Below are positions 38,693-48,032 of a stretch of 64,000 nucleotides of DNA, piece by piece; position 1 is the stretch's first letter, and each line of letters opens with the position of its first letter. Origin of the DNA: an uncultured Anaeromyxobacter sp. (GTDB taxonomy: Bacteria; Myxococcota; Myxococcia; Myxococcales; Anaeromyxobacteraceae); contig CAIQRS010000010.1 of NCBI GenBank assembly GCA_903874275.1, positions 58,480-122,479 of the forward strand, written 5' to 3'. The notes under the pieces were generated by a model, which saw only the letters and a list, made by a program, of their open reading frames with translations, was not told the DNA's origin and did no database searches. A program made the translations under genes and the position numbers.

Positions 38693-41224
38693 TCAGGCCG
38701 GGTCGGCCGCCGCCGGCATCTCCACGCGGAAGGTGGAGCCGTGGCCCGGGTCGCTCGAGACCGTGATCGTCCCTCCGTGCGCCGTGACGATGGAGTGGCA
38801 GATGGGGAGCCCCAGCCCCATCCCCTCGCCCACCTTCCGGGTGGTGAAGAAGGGATCGAAGATCCTCTCCCGGGTCTCCGGGGCGATTCCCTTGCCGTCG
38901 TCGGTGACCTCGAGAAGCGCCATTCCCGGGGAACCGGGGCCGACGACGACGCGGATGGCGACCTTGCCCTCCGCCTTCGCGGCCCGGGAGGCGTTGGTGA
39001 CCAGGTTCACGAGCACCTGGCCGAGCTGTCCGGACGAGGCCATCACGTCGGGTGCGCCCCGGTCCTCGACCTGGACCGTGGCGGCGTGCGCGATGGAGCC
39101 CGGAAGCCAGCGCATGGCCTCCTCGACCACGGCGAGGAGCCGGACCCGGGCGCGACGCGGGTCGGGACGCCCGAAGAGGCTCAGGTCTTTCACCACCCGT
39201 GCAATGCGTTCCCCACCCGCCTGCGCGTCGCCGAGGGCCTCGAGCGCCTCCCCGAGCCTCCGGACGGCGGAAACCCGGTCGAGGTCCGCGCTCGAACCGA
39301 GGGCCTCCCTCACGGCCTGCACCTCCTCGACGGCGATCCCCTGCCCGGCCATCTCGGCGGTGAGGGGGTTGTTGATCTCATGGGCCACGCCCGCCACCAG
39401 GGTGCCCAGCGCGGCCAGCCGCGACGCCACCACGAGTTGCTCCTCGAGGGCGCGCTTCTCGGTCACGTCCTGGGTCATGAAGAGCCCGTGGGTCACCGCG
39501 CCGGACCCGTCGCGGACGGGCTTGATCAAGACGTCGATCAGGTGGCCGCCCAGCGGGAGCTGTACCCGGCGCGACTCCCCGGCGAGCACCGCCCGGTAGG
39601 CGGGCTCGACCATCGGGAGCACCCTGGGAGGGGTGAGCTCCTGGAGCGTTCGCCCCATCCACGACCGCGGGCTGGCGTCGGTGACGGTGTTGGTGCCGTC
39701 GATGAGGACGTAGCGAAGGTCCCGGTCGAAGAGGCCGACGACCCCGTTCGGGAAGTTCTCCATGACGGTGCGCTGCAGCGCCTCGCTCCGCTGGAGCGCC
39801 TCCTCGGCCTGCTTCCGTCCCGTGATGTCCACGAAGGTGACGACCACGTGGTCGATGTCGCCCGGCTCCCGGAGGATCGGGTAGGCGTTGACGAGCACCC
39901 AGACCAGGTCGTGCGTCGCCGGGCGATTCACCCCGACCACCTGATCGATCACGGGCCCCTTCGTCGCCAGCACCCGCTCGACCGGGTACTCGCCGAGGGG
40001 CATGGCCGTGCCGTCGTCGCGGACGAACCGCCAGGCAGGGTCGATGGCGGCCTTGCCGCGCAGCTGCTCCTGGGTGAGCCCCAGCATCTCGGCGGCCCTC
40101 GCGTTGCTGAGCCGGATGGTCGTGTCGGCCTCGTGCACCACGACGCCGGCGCCCAGGTTCTCGACGAGGCTCCGCTGGCGCTCGTCGCTGGCCCGGAGCG
40201 CCTCCTCGGCCTCCTTCTGGGCCTGGATGTCGCTGATGGTCCCGGCGATGCGGATGGCACGGCCGGCCTCGTCGCGTGCCGACACCCCGCCGCGGCTGCG
40301 GACCCAGCGCCAGGAGCCGTCGGCGTGCCGGGTGCGGCACGCCCGGTCGAAGTGCTCCTCCCCGCCCGCCATCACCGCCTCGTAGACCGGGCCGAGCTCG
40401 CGGAGGTCGTCGGGGTGCATCCGCGCCCGCCAGTCGTTGGCGCCCGCCACGGTGTCCGCGGCAGGACGGCCGGTGATCTGGTTCATGCGCGCGCTGTGGA
40501 GCACGTTTCCGGTGACGAGGTCGCGCTCCCAGTAACCGTCGGTGCTGACGTCGAGCACCGATTGCAACCGCTCCCGGCTGGTGCGCAACTGCTCGACGAG
40601 CCGTTCCTGCTCCCGCACCGCGAGGAACTGCAGGCGGCGGGCGCGGTGGAATCGCCAGGAGACGTAGCCGGCGGCGAGGTTTGCCGAGAGCAGGGTGTTG
40701 CCGAGCAGCAGGAGCACCGGGATCGGGGGCGGGTTCCGGAACCCGGCGATCCAGCTGACGCTGGCTCCCGTGGCGATGGCCGATCCGATCAGCTGGAGCG
40801 CGAACCGATTCGGGACGAGCGTCCAGACCGCGAAGATCAGCAGGAGGTCGGACACCACGGGCACGAAGTAGTCGGGCGGGCGGGTGCTCTGGACCCCCGC
40901 GATCACGAGCGACGCCGTGGCCGCCCAGGCCAGGCTCCAGGCGTCGAGCACCGATGGACGCCGCGTGCGCAGCGCCGCCCAGATGAAGCAGACGGTGAGA
41001 ACGACGTGCGCGGCGCGCAGGATGGCCAGGATCAGGACCGTCGGCGGCCCGACGAAGCTCCGGTCGGTGGCGAAGAAGGCCGAGGAGAGCAGCGTCAGGC
41101 CACCGGCGACGATGGCCGCCGTGCGCCCGTCGGAGCGCAGGTACCGGGCGCGGAACTCCGCCTCCAGCTCCGGTGGCCGGAGGGTCGTCCCCACGAGGCT
41201 TCCGGGCCCTCCCACTGCACCCAT
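38693..41224 (-). CDS. Membrane PAS-domain sensor histidine kinase
   Basis: This 843-residue kinase has about six hydrophobic segments (residues 35-200), at least three PAS domains (ERDLVTGNVLHSARMNQITG, RLSNARAAEMLGLTQ, GVVGLFDRDLRYVLIDG), and a HisKA domain with LVAGVAHEINNPL. The phosphorylated helix is followed by an unusual 40-residue insert before ERIARVVKDLSLFGRPD. An ATPase domain with DDGKGIAPETRERIFDPFF and GMGLGLPICHSIV completes it. It has no receiver domain. The kinase core resembles the soluble kinase at 52.0-54.5 kb, so the two are paralogues. The ATG at 41224 is preferred over one 12 codons upstream. Confidence 0.88.
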   Translation of the reverse strand: MGAVGGPGSLVGTTLRPPELEAEFRARYLRSDGRTAAIVAGGLTLLSSAFFATDRSFVGPPTVLILAILRAAHVVLTVCFIWAALRTRRPSVLDAWSLAWAATASLVIAGVQSTRPPDYFVPVVSDLLLIFAVWTLVPNRFALQLIGSAIATGASVSWIAGFRNPPPIPVLLLLGNTLLSANLAAGYVSWRFHRARRLQFLAVREQERLVEQLRTSRERLQSVLDVSTDGYWERDLVTGNVLHSARMNQITGRPAADTVAGANDWRARMHPDDLRELGPVYEAVMAGGEEHFDRACRTRHADGSWRWVRSRGGVSARDEAGRAIRIAGTISDIQAQKEAEEALRASDERQRSLVENLGAGVVVHEADTTIRLSNARAAEMLGLTQEQLRGKAAIDPAWRFVRDDGTAMPLGEYPVERVLATKGPVIDQVVGVNRPATHDLVWVLVNAYPILREPGDIDHVVVTFVDITGRKQAEEALQRSEALQRTVMENFPNGVVGLFDRDLRYVLIDGTNTVTDASPRSWMGRTLQELTPPRVLPMVEPAYRAVLAGESRRVQLPLGGHLIDVLIKPVRDGSGAVTHGLFMTQDVTEKRALEEQLVVASRLAALGTLVAGVAHEINNPLTAEMAGQGIAVEEVQAVREALGSSADLDRVSAVRRLGEALEALGDAQAGGERIARVVKDLSLFGRPDPRRARVRLLAVVEEAMRWLPGSIAHAATVQVEDRGAPDVMASSGQLGQVLVNLVTNASRAAKAEGKVAIRVVVGPGSPGMALLEVTDDGKGIAPETRERIFDPFFTTRKVGEGMGLGLPICHSIVTAHGGTITVSSDPGHGSTFRVEMPAAADPA

Positions 41225-41315
41225 GGTGACGACGCTAGGCCCCCGGCCACAGGGGGTCAAAGGGCCTTTGGGGGCGGCCCTGGCGATCCGGACCGAGATC
41301 GTCTATTTTGTCTCC

Positions 41316-42842
41316 TTGCGCGTATTCCTGGTCTACGTGAGGGATGAGGACTACTTCCACCTGCTGCCCCCGGCGGCGGGTGACGACGGCCCCGATGCGC
41401 GCGTTCGGGCGATGGCCTTCCCCCCCCTGGGCATCCAGACGCTCGCCCCCATCCTGCGCCGGGCCGGCCACACCGTCCGGATGTTCGACACCTGCCACCC
41501 GCGCATGCGGGCCGACGGGGTCGCCGAGGCGGCCCGCCAGGACGCCCCCGACGTCATCGCCCTCTCCTTCCTCTCGGTGACCGCCTACCCGGGGCTGAAG
41601 AACTTCGCCCGCAAGGTGAAGGTGGCGAACCCCGGGATCCCCATCATCGTGGGCGGCGCCTTCGCCTCCATCAACGCCGCCCGGATCCTGGCCGATTGCC
41701 CGTTCATCGACCACGTGGGCGTGGGCGAGGGCGAGGACCTGCTGGTGGACTACCTCGACAACCTCCACGGCGGGCTCGGCAACGTGGCCGGGCTGGTCTG
41801 GCGGGACGGGGGCGAGATCGTGAAGAACGTCCCGCGCCCGCTGCTGCGGGACCTCGACAAGTACCCGTACCCGGATCGCACCTCGCTCCCCATCGACTAC
41901 ATCGAGTCCTTGCCGCTCGACGTCCCGGCGGTGCTCTCGCTCGACAAGTTCTGCACCATCCAGACCTCGCGGGGATGCCCCTACACCTGCATCTACTGCG
42001 ACATCCCCTCGCTCGCCGAGGGCAAGTGGCGCAGCCGCTCGGCCGAGCACGTCCTCGGCGAGATGCAGGAGCTCTCCGACCAGGGCTACCGCTCCATCTA
42101 CCTCACCGACGACCACTTCCTGCTCAAGCGCAAGCGCATCGCCGACATCTGCAACGGCATCATCGACCGCAAGCTCAAGTTCCACTGGGGGTGCGAGGGG
42201 CGGGTGGACTCGATGGGCATCGAGGCGCTCCCGCTCATGGGCAAGGCCCACTGCGACATGCTGGCCTACGGCATCGAGGCCGGCACGCAGAAGATGCTCG
42301 ACCGGCTGGGCAAGAAGCAGAAGCTCGAGCAGATCGAGCTCGCGGTGGGCGCGGCCAAGAAGCACGGCATCGCCCGGGTGCACGGCTTCTTCGTCATCGG
42401 CGGGCCGGGCGAGACCGCCGAGGACATCCGCGAGACCTTCCGCTTCGCGGCCCGGCTGCCCATCGACACCTTCGGCTTCAACCGGCTGGCCGTCTACCGG
42501 GGAACGCCGCTCTGGAACGAGTACGCCAGCCGCGGCATCGTCGACGACGACCGGGACTGGGACAAGACCTTCAAGTGCTGCGACATCGACCCCGACACGG
42601 TTCCCAACGACGAGGTCAACGCGCTGCGGATGAAGGGCTACGTGTCGCTGCTGCTGACCCGGATCGTGAAGAGCCCGCTCCGGACCTGGGGGCTCTTTCG
42701 CACCTTCAACCGGCACATGCCGGCCCGCGACCTCTTCCGGCTCATCAGCGGCCCGTTCCGCAAGAAGGCGGGGCCCTCGCCCGCCCTTCCGGCGCCGATG
42801 GTGGACGCCGGGATCAAGGTCCCTGTCCGGCTGGCGAGCTGA
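41316..42842 (+). CDS. B12-binding radical SAM protein
   Basis: This 508-residue protein has an N-terminal cobalamin-binding Rossmann domain (RVFLVYVRDEDYFHLLP, MAFPPLGIQTLAPILRRAGH, IIVGGAFASINAARIL) and a radical SAM domain from about 200. The 4Fe-4S motif is in TSRGCPYTCIYCDIPS (CxxxCxxC), followed by YGIEAGTQKMLDRLGK and FFVIGGPGETAEDIRETF. Such enzymes perform methylations or rearrangements on unactivated carbons, often in lipid, hopanoid or chlorin pathways. The TTG at 41316 is preferred because the Rossmann strand starts there. It converges with an SDR gene and no pathway partner is adjacent, so the substrate is unknown. Confidence 0.88.
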   Translation: MRVFLVYVRDEDYFHLLPPAAGDDGPDARVRAMAFPPLGIQTLAPILRRAGHTVRMFDTCHPRMRADGVAEAARQDAPDVIALSFLSVTAYPGLKNFARKVKVANPGIPIIVGGAFASINAARILADCPFIDHVGVGEGEDLLVDYLDNLHGGLGNVAGLVWRDGGEIVKNVPRPLLRDLDKYPYPDRTSLPIDYIESLPLDVPAVLSLDKFCTIQTSRGCPYTCIYCDIPSLAEGKWRSRSAEHVLGEMQELSDQGYRSIYLTDDHFLLKRKRIADICNGIIDRKLKFHWGCEGRVDSMGIEALPLMGKAHCDMLAYGIEAGTQKMLDRLGKKQKLEQIELAVGAAKKHGIARVHGFFVIGGPGETAEDIRETFRFAARLPIDTFGFNRLAVYRGTPLWNEYASRGIVDDDRDWDKTFKCCDIDPDTVPNDEVNALRMKGYVSLLLTRIVKSPLRTWGLFRTFNRHMPARDLFRLISGPFRKKAGPSPALPAPMVDAGIKVPVRLAS

Positions 42843-42860
42843 ACCCGCCGGCTGCGTCGT

Positions 42861-43661
42861 CTAGCCGACCAGGTCCTCGGTCCCGTCCACGCCCAGCACG
42901 TTGCCGGTGAGCCAGGTGGTGTCGGGCCGGGACAGCGCCACGATCACCGCCGCCACGTCGGCCGGGGTGGTGAGCCGCTTGGCCGGATGGATGGCCAGGC
43001 AGTGCTCGATCATCAGGGCGTTGCCGGGGATCTTGCGCAGCGCCGGCGTGTCGGTGACCCCGGCCCGCACCGCGTTCACCCCGATCTTGCGCGGCACGAG
43101 CTCCACGGCGAGCTGCCGGCAGTGGCTCTCCAGCGCCGACTTGGCGGCGGAGACGGCGCCGTAGGAGGGCCAGATGCGGTGGCCGCCGGCGCTGGTCATG
43201 GCGTAGACGTGGGAGCCCGGCCCCATGAGGCCGGCCTGGAGCACGTCCTGCGTCCAGTAGACGAGGCTGTGGGCCATCACGTCGAGCGTCATGTCCATCT
43301 GGGCCCGGGTGATGGAGTCGGCCGCCGCGTCGGCGACGAAGGGCTTCAGGGTGCCGAAGGCGAGCGAGTGGACGAGGACGTCCACTCCGGCCGGGTTTCC
43401 CTCCCCGGCGAGGACGCGCCCCATCTCGGCGACCACCTCGGCGCGCTTCTCGGCGTCGGCGGCGTTGACGTTGAAGAAGATCGCCTTCCCTCCCGCCGCG
43501 GCGATCTCCGACTGGATGCGGTCCACGTTGGCCAGGGTGGCCCGGCGGTCGAGGTGCACGCCGAAGACGTTTCGGCCGGCGCGGGCCAGCGCCAGCGAGA
43601 TGGCCTCGCCGAATCCGGACGACGCTCCCAGGACGAGGGCCCACTTCCGCGTGTTTGGCAT
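42861..43661 (-). CDS. SDR-family enoyl-ACP reductase-like protein
   Basis: This 266-residue protein has the SDR nucleotide fold (LVLGASSGFGEAISLALARAG). The active-site pattern is SYGAVSAAKSALE, where Tyr and Lys are six residues apart (Y-x6-K). This spacing is typical of FabI/FabL enoyl-ACP reductases, whereas most SDRs have Y-x3-K. VLVHSLAFG resembles the HSIAFA motif of FabI. It is probably an enoyl reductase or a close relative acting in fatty-acid elongation. Its stop is 18 bases from the radical SAM stop (convergent). Confidence 0.78.
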   Translation of the reverse strand: MPNTRKWALVLGASSGFGEAISLALARAGRNVFGVHLDRRATLANVDRIQSEIAAAGGKAIFFNVNAADAEKRAEVVAEMGRVLAGEGNPAGVDVLVHSLAFGTLKPFVADAAADSITRAQMDMTLDVMAHSLVYWTQDVLQAGLMGPGSHVYAMTSAGGHRIWPSYGAVSAAKSALESHCRQLAVELVPRKIGVNAVRAGVTDTPALRKIPGNALMIEHCLAIHPAKRLTTPADVAAVIVALSRPDTTWLTGNVLGVDGTEDLVG

Positions 43662-43715
43662 CGGCAGAAGATGGTCGAGCGGGCCGCTCCGGTCAAGCCG
43701 GCCCAGGATCCGGGC

Positions 43716-44468
43716 TCACCGCGAGGCGAGCGCCTTGACCAGGTGGTAGGGCTTGCGGAGCCCCAGCAGCTCCACGGGGTTCGCCTTGAGGTCCGCGAAC
43801 CGGAGCCTGGCGATGTCGGCCTCGGAGAGGCGCGGGCCGCCCTCGTTCGCGCCCCGCCGGACCACGCCCACCCCGCGGTCGCAGTCGAGGACGCAGGTGG
43901 AGAGGTCGGGGTGCTGCCGCAGTGCGACGATGGCCTTCCAGACGTCGCCCGTCCACGCCCAGTCGAAGGGAACGCCCTGGGCCTCGGCGAGCGTGGCGGC
44001 TTCCTGGGGAGAGCTCGCGACCATGGCCTGCCCCTCGTTCCTGGGCAGGCAGTCGTGGAGCAGGATGACCCCGTCGGGGTTCAGGTACTCGAGCGAGTTC
44101 ACGCAGTCGCGGTAGGCCTGCGCCCAGGTGTGCAGGCCGTCGATGAAGACCACCTCCACGCCGTCCGGGAGAAGGCGCGGCGCCTCGGTCTCGAAGAAGG
44201 AATCGCTCGTGCGGGAGACGTAGACGACCCCCGGCTTCCCGAGCTCGGCGACCACCAGGGGGGCCGGGGCGATGGGGTCCACGCCGATCCTGGTGGGCGC
44301 CTGCACGGCGGCGAAGCACCGGCCGTCGGAGACGCCGATCTCGAGATAGGTCCTGGCCCCCAGGGCCTCGATGCACCTCTGGATGACGTCCCTCCGCGAG
44401 ACGGAGTTGCGCATCAGCCACGGGATCGGGGTTCGCTTGTAGCTTCGCTGGATCCACTTGCTGGGCAT
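43716..44468 (-). CDS. Class I SAM-dependent methyltransferase (Methyltransf_24 type)
   Basis: This 250-residue protein has the SAM-binding motif YLEIGVSDGRCFAAV and a second conserved block VVFIDGLHTWAQAYRD, followed by GVILLHDCLPRN. The IDGxHxY/W motif with ILLHDC is characteristic of the Methyltransf_24 family, found in sugar or cephalosporin hydroxylase-like and polysaccharide-modifying proteins. The substrate is unknown. It is divergent from the DUF885-like peptidase gene and transcribed alone. Confidence 0.78.
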   Translation of the reverse strand: MPSKWIQRSYKRTPIPWLMRNSVSRRDVIQRCIEALGARTYLEIGVSDGRCFAAVQAPTRIGVDPIAPAPLVVAELGKPGVVYVSRTSDSFFETEAPRLLPDGVEVVFIDGLHTWAQAYRDCVNSLEYLNPDGVILLHDCLPRNEGQAMVASSPQEAATLAEAQGVPFDWAWTGDVWKAIVALRQHPDLSTCVLDCDRGVGVVRRGANEGGPRLSEADIARLRFADLKANPVELLGLRKPYHLVKALASR

Positions 44469-44524
44469 CGCTTCTCGTTCCCTCCGGCCGGTCCGACAGG
44501 CCGTGGTTATAACCGAACCCGGCC

Positions 44525-45868
44525 ATGACCGACGACCGCTCCCTCGACGCCACCACCGCCACCGCCATCCTGGGGGTGGACACCATCTGGGGCGGCGACG
44601 TCCTCGACCCCTCGGGGGCCGGGCGCTTCATCGCCGACTCCTGGTTCTCCGACGAGCCGCTCCCGGTCGCCTACACCCACCCGGCGGCGGCGCGGCTGCG
44701 GAAGTCGGGCGGCGTGGCCGCGCAGGAGGCCGACCTCGGAGCGGTGGACGCCTACCTCGCGGCGGTGGACGTGCCGGGCGCGGTGCGCGACCTGTCGGCG
44801 CGGAGCCGGGAGAAGGGCGGGCTGCGCGGCGCCTACCTCGAGGGGGTGGCGGACAGCCTCTCGGTCATGTGGGACCTGGCCCAGGAGCAGCTCGGGAGGG
44901 GGCCGGCGGTTCCCTATGAACGCTGCGTGAGGTCCTCCTGCGGCCAGCCCCCCACCCCCTCCCGGCCGGAGGAGAAGCGGCGGCGCGTCGCCGAGCTGCT
45001 GGCCCGGGCCGGCCACCCCTCCCGGACGCCGAGGGAGCTCCTCTCCGCCGTGGAGGCCTGGCGCGCCGGGCGGCTCGTTCCGCGCCACTCCATCCGGCAG
45101 CTCTCCGACGCCTTCGTCGCCTGGCTGGAGGAGGGGACGCGAATGCACGTGGTGCCGCACCTGCCCGCCTCCCTCCACGGCGTGCCGCGCGCCAACGTGC
45201 GCTTCCTGCCCCTCGCGGACGCGGTGTTCTCCGGCTCCATGAACTACGTGGGCCGGGCCCGGGACGCGGGGGGCGCGCCGCTCTACGAGGCTACCTACGA
45301 GCTCAACGCGTCGCTCCAGATCTCGGTGCCGGAGTTCGCGGCCCTGGTGGCCCACGAGGTGGTGCCGGGGCACGCCACCACCTTCGCGCTGGCGCAGGGG
45401 CTCCACGTGCAGGGGAAGCTCGGCTTCGAGGGGACCGTGCTCACCATGAACACCCGGGGAGCCACGCTCTTCGAGGGGATCGCCAACAACGCCATCCTCA
45501 TGGCCTTCGGGGTGAGGGAGGTCGAGGATCTCCCCGACGAGGACCTGCAGCTGGGGACCCTGCTCTTCCTCCTGCAGGACGACGCCAAGAACCAGTCCTC
45601 CTGGCTCACCTGGGGCGAGGGGCGGTCGCAGCCGGAGGTCGCCGCCACGCTGCGGGCCGACTACCTGGTCTCGGCGGAGCGGGCCGACAAGCTCTCTGGC
45701 GCGTGGGGGCGCCACCCGCTGCTGGGCCGCATGGTCCTTCCCGCCTACCGCGCGGGAACCGAGAAGGTGGCGGCGCTCCGCCGCGCCCACCCGCCCGGGC
45801 GGATCATCCCGGCTCTCTTCGGCGTGAACGGGCTCGTGGACGTGGTCACCATCGACCAGGTGCTGTGA
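44525..45868 (+). CDS. DUF885-like metallopeptidase
   Basis: This 447-residue protein has a zinc-peptidase motif LVAHEVVPGHATTFALAQG (HExxxGH type), which resembles the HEAIPGHH of the DUF885 family. A downstream Glu in ATLFEGIANNA is a candidate third ligand. The N-terminal half is helical. DUF885 proteins are usually about 550-600 residues, so this is a shorter relative. The substrate is not known. The ATG is at 44525, 56 bases from the divergent methyltransferase gene. Confidence 0.65.
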   Translation: MTDDRSLDATTATAILGVDTIWGGDVLDPSGAGRFIADSWFSDEPLPVAYTHPAAARLRKSGGVAAQEADLGAVDAYLAAVDVPGAVRDLSARSREKGGLRGAYLEGVADSLSVMWDLAQEQLGRGPAVPYERCVRSSCGQPPTPSRPEEKRRRVAELLARAGHPSRTPRELLSAVEAWRAGRLVPRHSIRQLSDAFVAWLEEGTRMHVVPHLPASLHGVPRANVRFLPLADAVFSGSMNYVGRARDAGGAPLYEATYELNASLQISVPEFAALVAHEVVPGHATTFALAQGLHVQGKLGFEGTVLTMNTRGATLFEGIANNAILMAFGVREVEDLPDEDLQLGTLLFLLQDDAKNQSSWLTWGEGRSQPEVAATLRADYLVSAERADKLSGAWGRHPLLGRMVLPAYRAGTEKVAALRRAHPPGRIIPALFGVNGLVDVVTIDQVL

Positions 45869-46035
45869 GGCGCGTTCGGGGGAAGCGAATCGGGTCCGGT
45901 GACGCCCGTTTGCGCGGTTCCCGGGTGACACGAACATGCGGGACTTTGCGACATCGCTCCTCGGACCAAGAATGAGTCCGACGCGGAGGCGCCGAGGAGG
46001 GTCGGCGCCGCCAGCGGTTCCCGGGGGGGGGGCTC

Positions 46036-46407
46036 GTGAAACACATTTCGATCCTTGGAAGGGTCCTGGGTCAGACCAGCGTCCACTTCTGCGGGGGCTG
46101 CGGCGTGGCGTTCCTCGCCGACGGGAACGTGGACGTCTTTCCGATCGACGTGGGCGGGACGCCCAGGGAGTTCTGCGCCTGCTGCCACGAGTTCCTCGGG
46201 GATCGGCTCTCCTCGAGGAGCATGGCCCGGACCCCGGGCTACGACGCGGAGGGACAGGAGCTGAACGCCAGGTTCCCGCGCCTGACCCCGACCCAGAAGC
46301 GGCAGCACCGGCACCGCGAGACCCAGTGCCAGCTCGAGGACGCCCTCCGGGCCTACTCGAGCAGGTCGGGCGTCCGGCAACCCGCGCCGCTCTTCACGGC
46401 AAGCTAG
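46036..46407 (+). CDS. Hypothetical Cys-rich protein, 123 aa
   Basis: The protein has two Cys pairs, CGGC and CACC, in the first 60 residues, which could bind zinc, and a basic, Arg-rich C-terminal half with no signal peptide. No family was recognised. The GTG at 46036 was taken as start because of the upstream GGGGGGGG and lack of a better ATG. It lies 8 bases before the lipoprotein gene. Confidence 0.45.
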   Translation: MKHISILGRVLGQTSVHFCGGCGVAFLADGNVDVFPIDVGGTPREFCACCHEFLGDRLSSRSMARTPGYDAEGQELNARFPRLTPTQKRQHRHRETQCQLEDALRAYSSRSGVRQPAPLFTAS

Positions 46408-46415
46408 TGGGACGC

Positions 46416-46763
46416 ATGAGACCTGAACTGGTGACGCGGTGGTTCCGGATGGCGGTGGCGGCCTCGATGGTCCTGGGCTGTGCCCTGGCCCACGGCGCGG
46501 AGGGGGAAGCGGGTCCACCTCGACCGCCTGTCGAGGTGACGGCGGCGCCGCCCGGGTGCAAGAGCCTCGGCGAGGTGAAGGGCTCCTGCTCGAGCAACCC
46601 TTGTGGTTCGGAGATCGCCAGGCAGGATGCCCTCAACGAGGCCCGGAGGATGGGCGCGACCCACGTGAGGGTCACCTGGGCGGGCCGTTACGGCGCCTAC
46701 ACGGAGATCTGGAAGGGGATCGCCTATCGCTGCCCCGCCGCCCCTCCGGTTCAGGGGAAGTAG
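46416..46763 (+). CDS. DUF4156-like small lipoprotein
   Basis: The 115-residue protein begins with an export signal containing a lipobox-like VLGC. The mature part matches the DUF4156 layout: GCKSLGEVKGSCSSNPCG followed by ALNEARRMGATHVRVTW, where a conserved Cys and an ALNEL-like helix occur. DUF4156 proteins are small outer-membrane lipoproteins of unknown function. The ATG at 46416 was chosen for its signal peptide; the same frame extends upstream as a shadow. Confidence 0.6.
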   Translation: MRPELVTRWFRMAVAASMVLGCALAHGAEGEAGPPRPPVEVTAAPPGCKSLGEVKGSCSSNPCGSEIARQDALNEARRMGATHVRVTWAGRYGAYTEIWKGIAYRCPAAPPVQGK

Positions 46764-46814
46764 GCGGCCACGTGTGCCGTCCTGCCTCGGGCAGGCAGGT
46801 TAGAATCTCCAGGC

Positions 46815-48005
46815 ATGGCGACCCGTTCAAGAGAGAGAAGCCCGGCACTGCGGACCGCAGGCTCCCTGCTGGCGGCGCTCGTCGTCTCGGCCTGCTCCTC
46901 CTCCACGGGAACCGGCTACCTGGCCCAGGCGGTCGCGGTGGCCGACCTGGACGGCGACGGCCGGCCCGACATCCTCTCCGCCATGGCCGCGGCCCCACCG
47001 CCGGGCATCCTGAGCGCCCGCATCCAGGCGCCGGGGGCGGCGGGCACCTTTGCGAACCCGGTCCGGAGCCCGACCGGTGGCGATCCCGTGGCCGTCGCCG
47101 TGGGGGACCTGGATGGCGACGGCCTCCCCGACGTCGCCGTGGCAGATGCAGCCGCGGCGGCCGACGGAAGCCACTCCGTGGACGTGCAGTTCCGGGTCGC
47201 GGGGACACCGGGGGCCTTCTCCGCGCCGGTCGCCCTCCCCCTCGGAACGCTCACGCCGCGCGACCTCGCGCTCGCCGACCTGGACGCCGACGGCAGGCTC
47301 GACATCGCCGTGGCCGCGGCCGGCTCGAACGACGTCCAGGTGCTCTTCCAGCAGGCACCGGGGAGCTTCGCCGCTCCCGTCGGATTTCCCGTCGGCGGAG
47401 GGCCCACCGCGGTGGCCGGCGCGGCGCTCCTCGGCACGGGTGGAACGGACCTCGTCGTCGTCACCGCGAACGGGAAGCTCTCGGTCCTCCTCCACGGGCC
47501 GGCACCGGGGACGTTCCTGCCCGCGGTGAGCTACGCGGCCGGGACGAGCCCGGCGGCGGTCCAGGTCGCCGACATGAACGGCGACGGTTTCCGGGACGTC
47601 CTCGTCGCCAACCTCGACGGGACCCTCCTGGTCTTCCTGCAGGCCCCCGTCGGCGACGGCACGCTCCTGCCGCCGGTGGTCCACGACACCCTCGACTACG
47701 GCTCCTGCTCCATCGCCATCGGCGACATCGACGGCGACGGCCGTCCCGACGTCGTGGTGGCCAACGCGGGCCCTCCGGGCTACCCGGGATCGGTCTCCGT
47801 CTTCATGCAGGACCACGCCGTGCCGGGGCAGCTCGGACTGCCGGTGCGGTACCCGGGCTACTGGGGCCCGCTCTCGGTGGCGCTCGGCGACCTGGACGGC
47901 GACGGACTGCTCGACATGGTCGTGGCCGACGGAACGCCGTACATCCGCTTCCAGAGTACGGTGGCGCCAGGGCTGTTCCTGCCCCCGGCGTGGCTCAAGT
48001 TCTGA
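46815..48005 (+). CDS. FG-GAP/VCBS-repeat lipoprotein
   Basis: This 396-residue protein has a signal peptide with lipobox VSAC and then several repeats with the calcium-binding pattern D-x-D-x-D-G: VADLDGDGRPDI, VGDLDGDGLPDV, LADLDADGRLDI, VADMNGDGFRDV, IGDIDGDGRPDV and LGDLDGDGLLDM. These form a beta-propeller. It is probably a secreted surface protein involved in binding. The Gly/Asp-rich loops repeat at about 60-65 residues. Confidence 0.85.
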   Translation: MATRSRERSPALRTAGSLLAALVVSACSSSTGTGYLAQAVAVADLDGDGRPDILSAMAAAPPPGILSARIQAPGAAGTFANPVRSPTGGDPVAVAVGDLDGDGLPDVAVADAAAAADGSHSVDVQFRVAGTPGAFSAPVALPLGTLTPRDLALADLDADGRLDIAVAAAGSNDVQVLFQQAPGSFAAPVGFPVGGGPTAVAGAALLGTGGTDLVVVTANGKLSVLLHGPAPGTFLPAVSYAAGTSPAAVQVADMNGDGFRDVLVANLDGTLLVFLQAPVGDGTLLPPVVHDTLDYGSCSIAIGDIDGDGRPDVVVANAGPPGYPGSVSVFMQDHAVPGQLGLPVRYPGYWGPLSVALGDLDGDGLLDMVVADGTPYIRFQSTVAPGLFLPPAWLKF

Positions 48006-48032
48006 GCCGAACTGGCCTGTGACGGCCGATCG

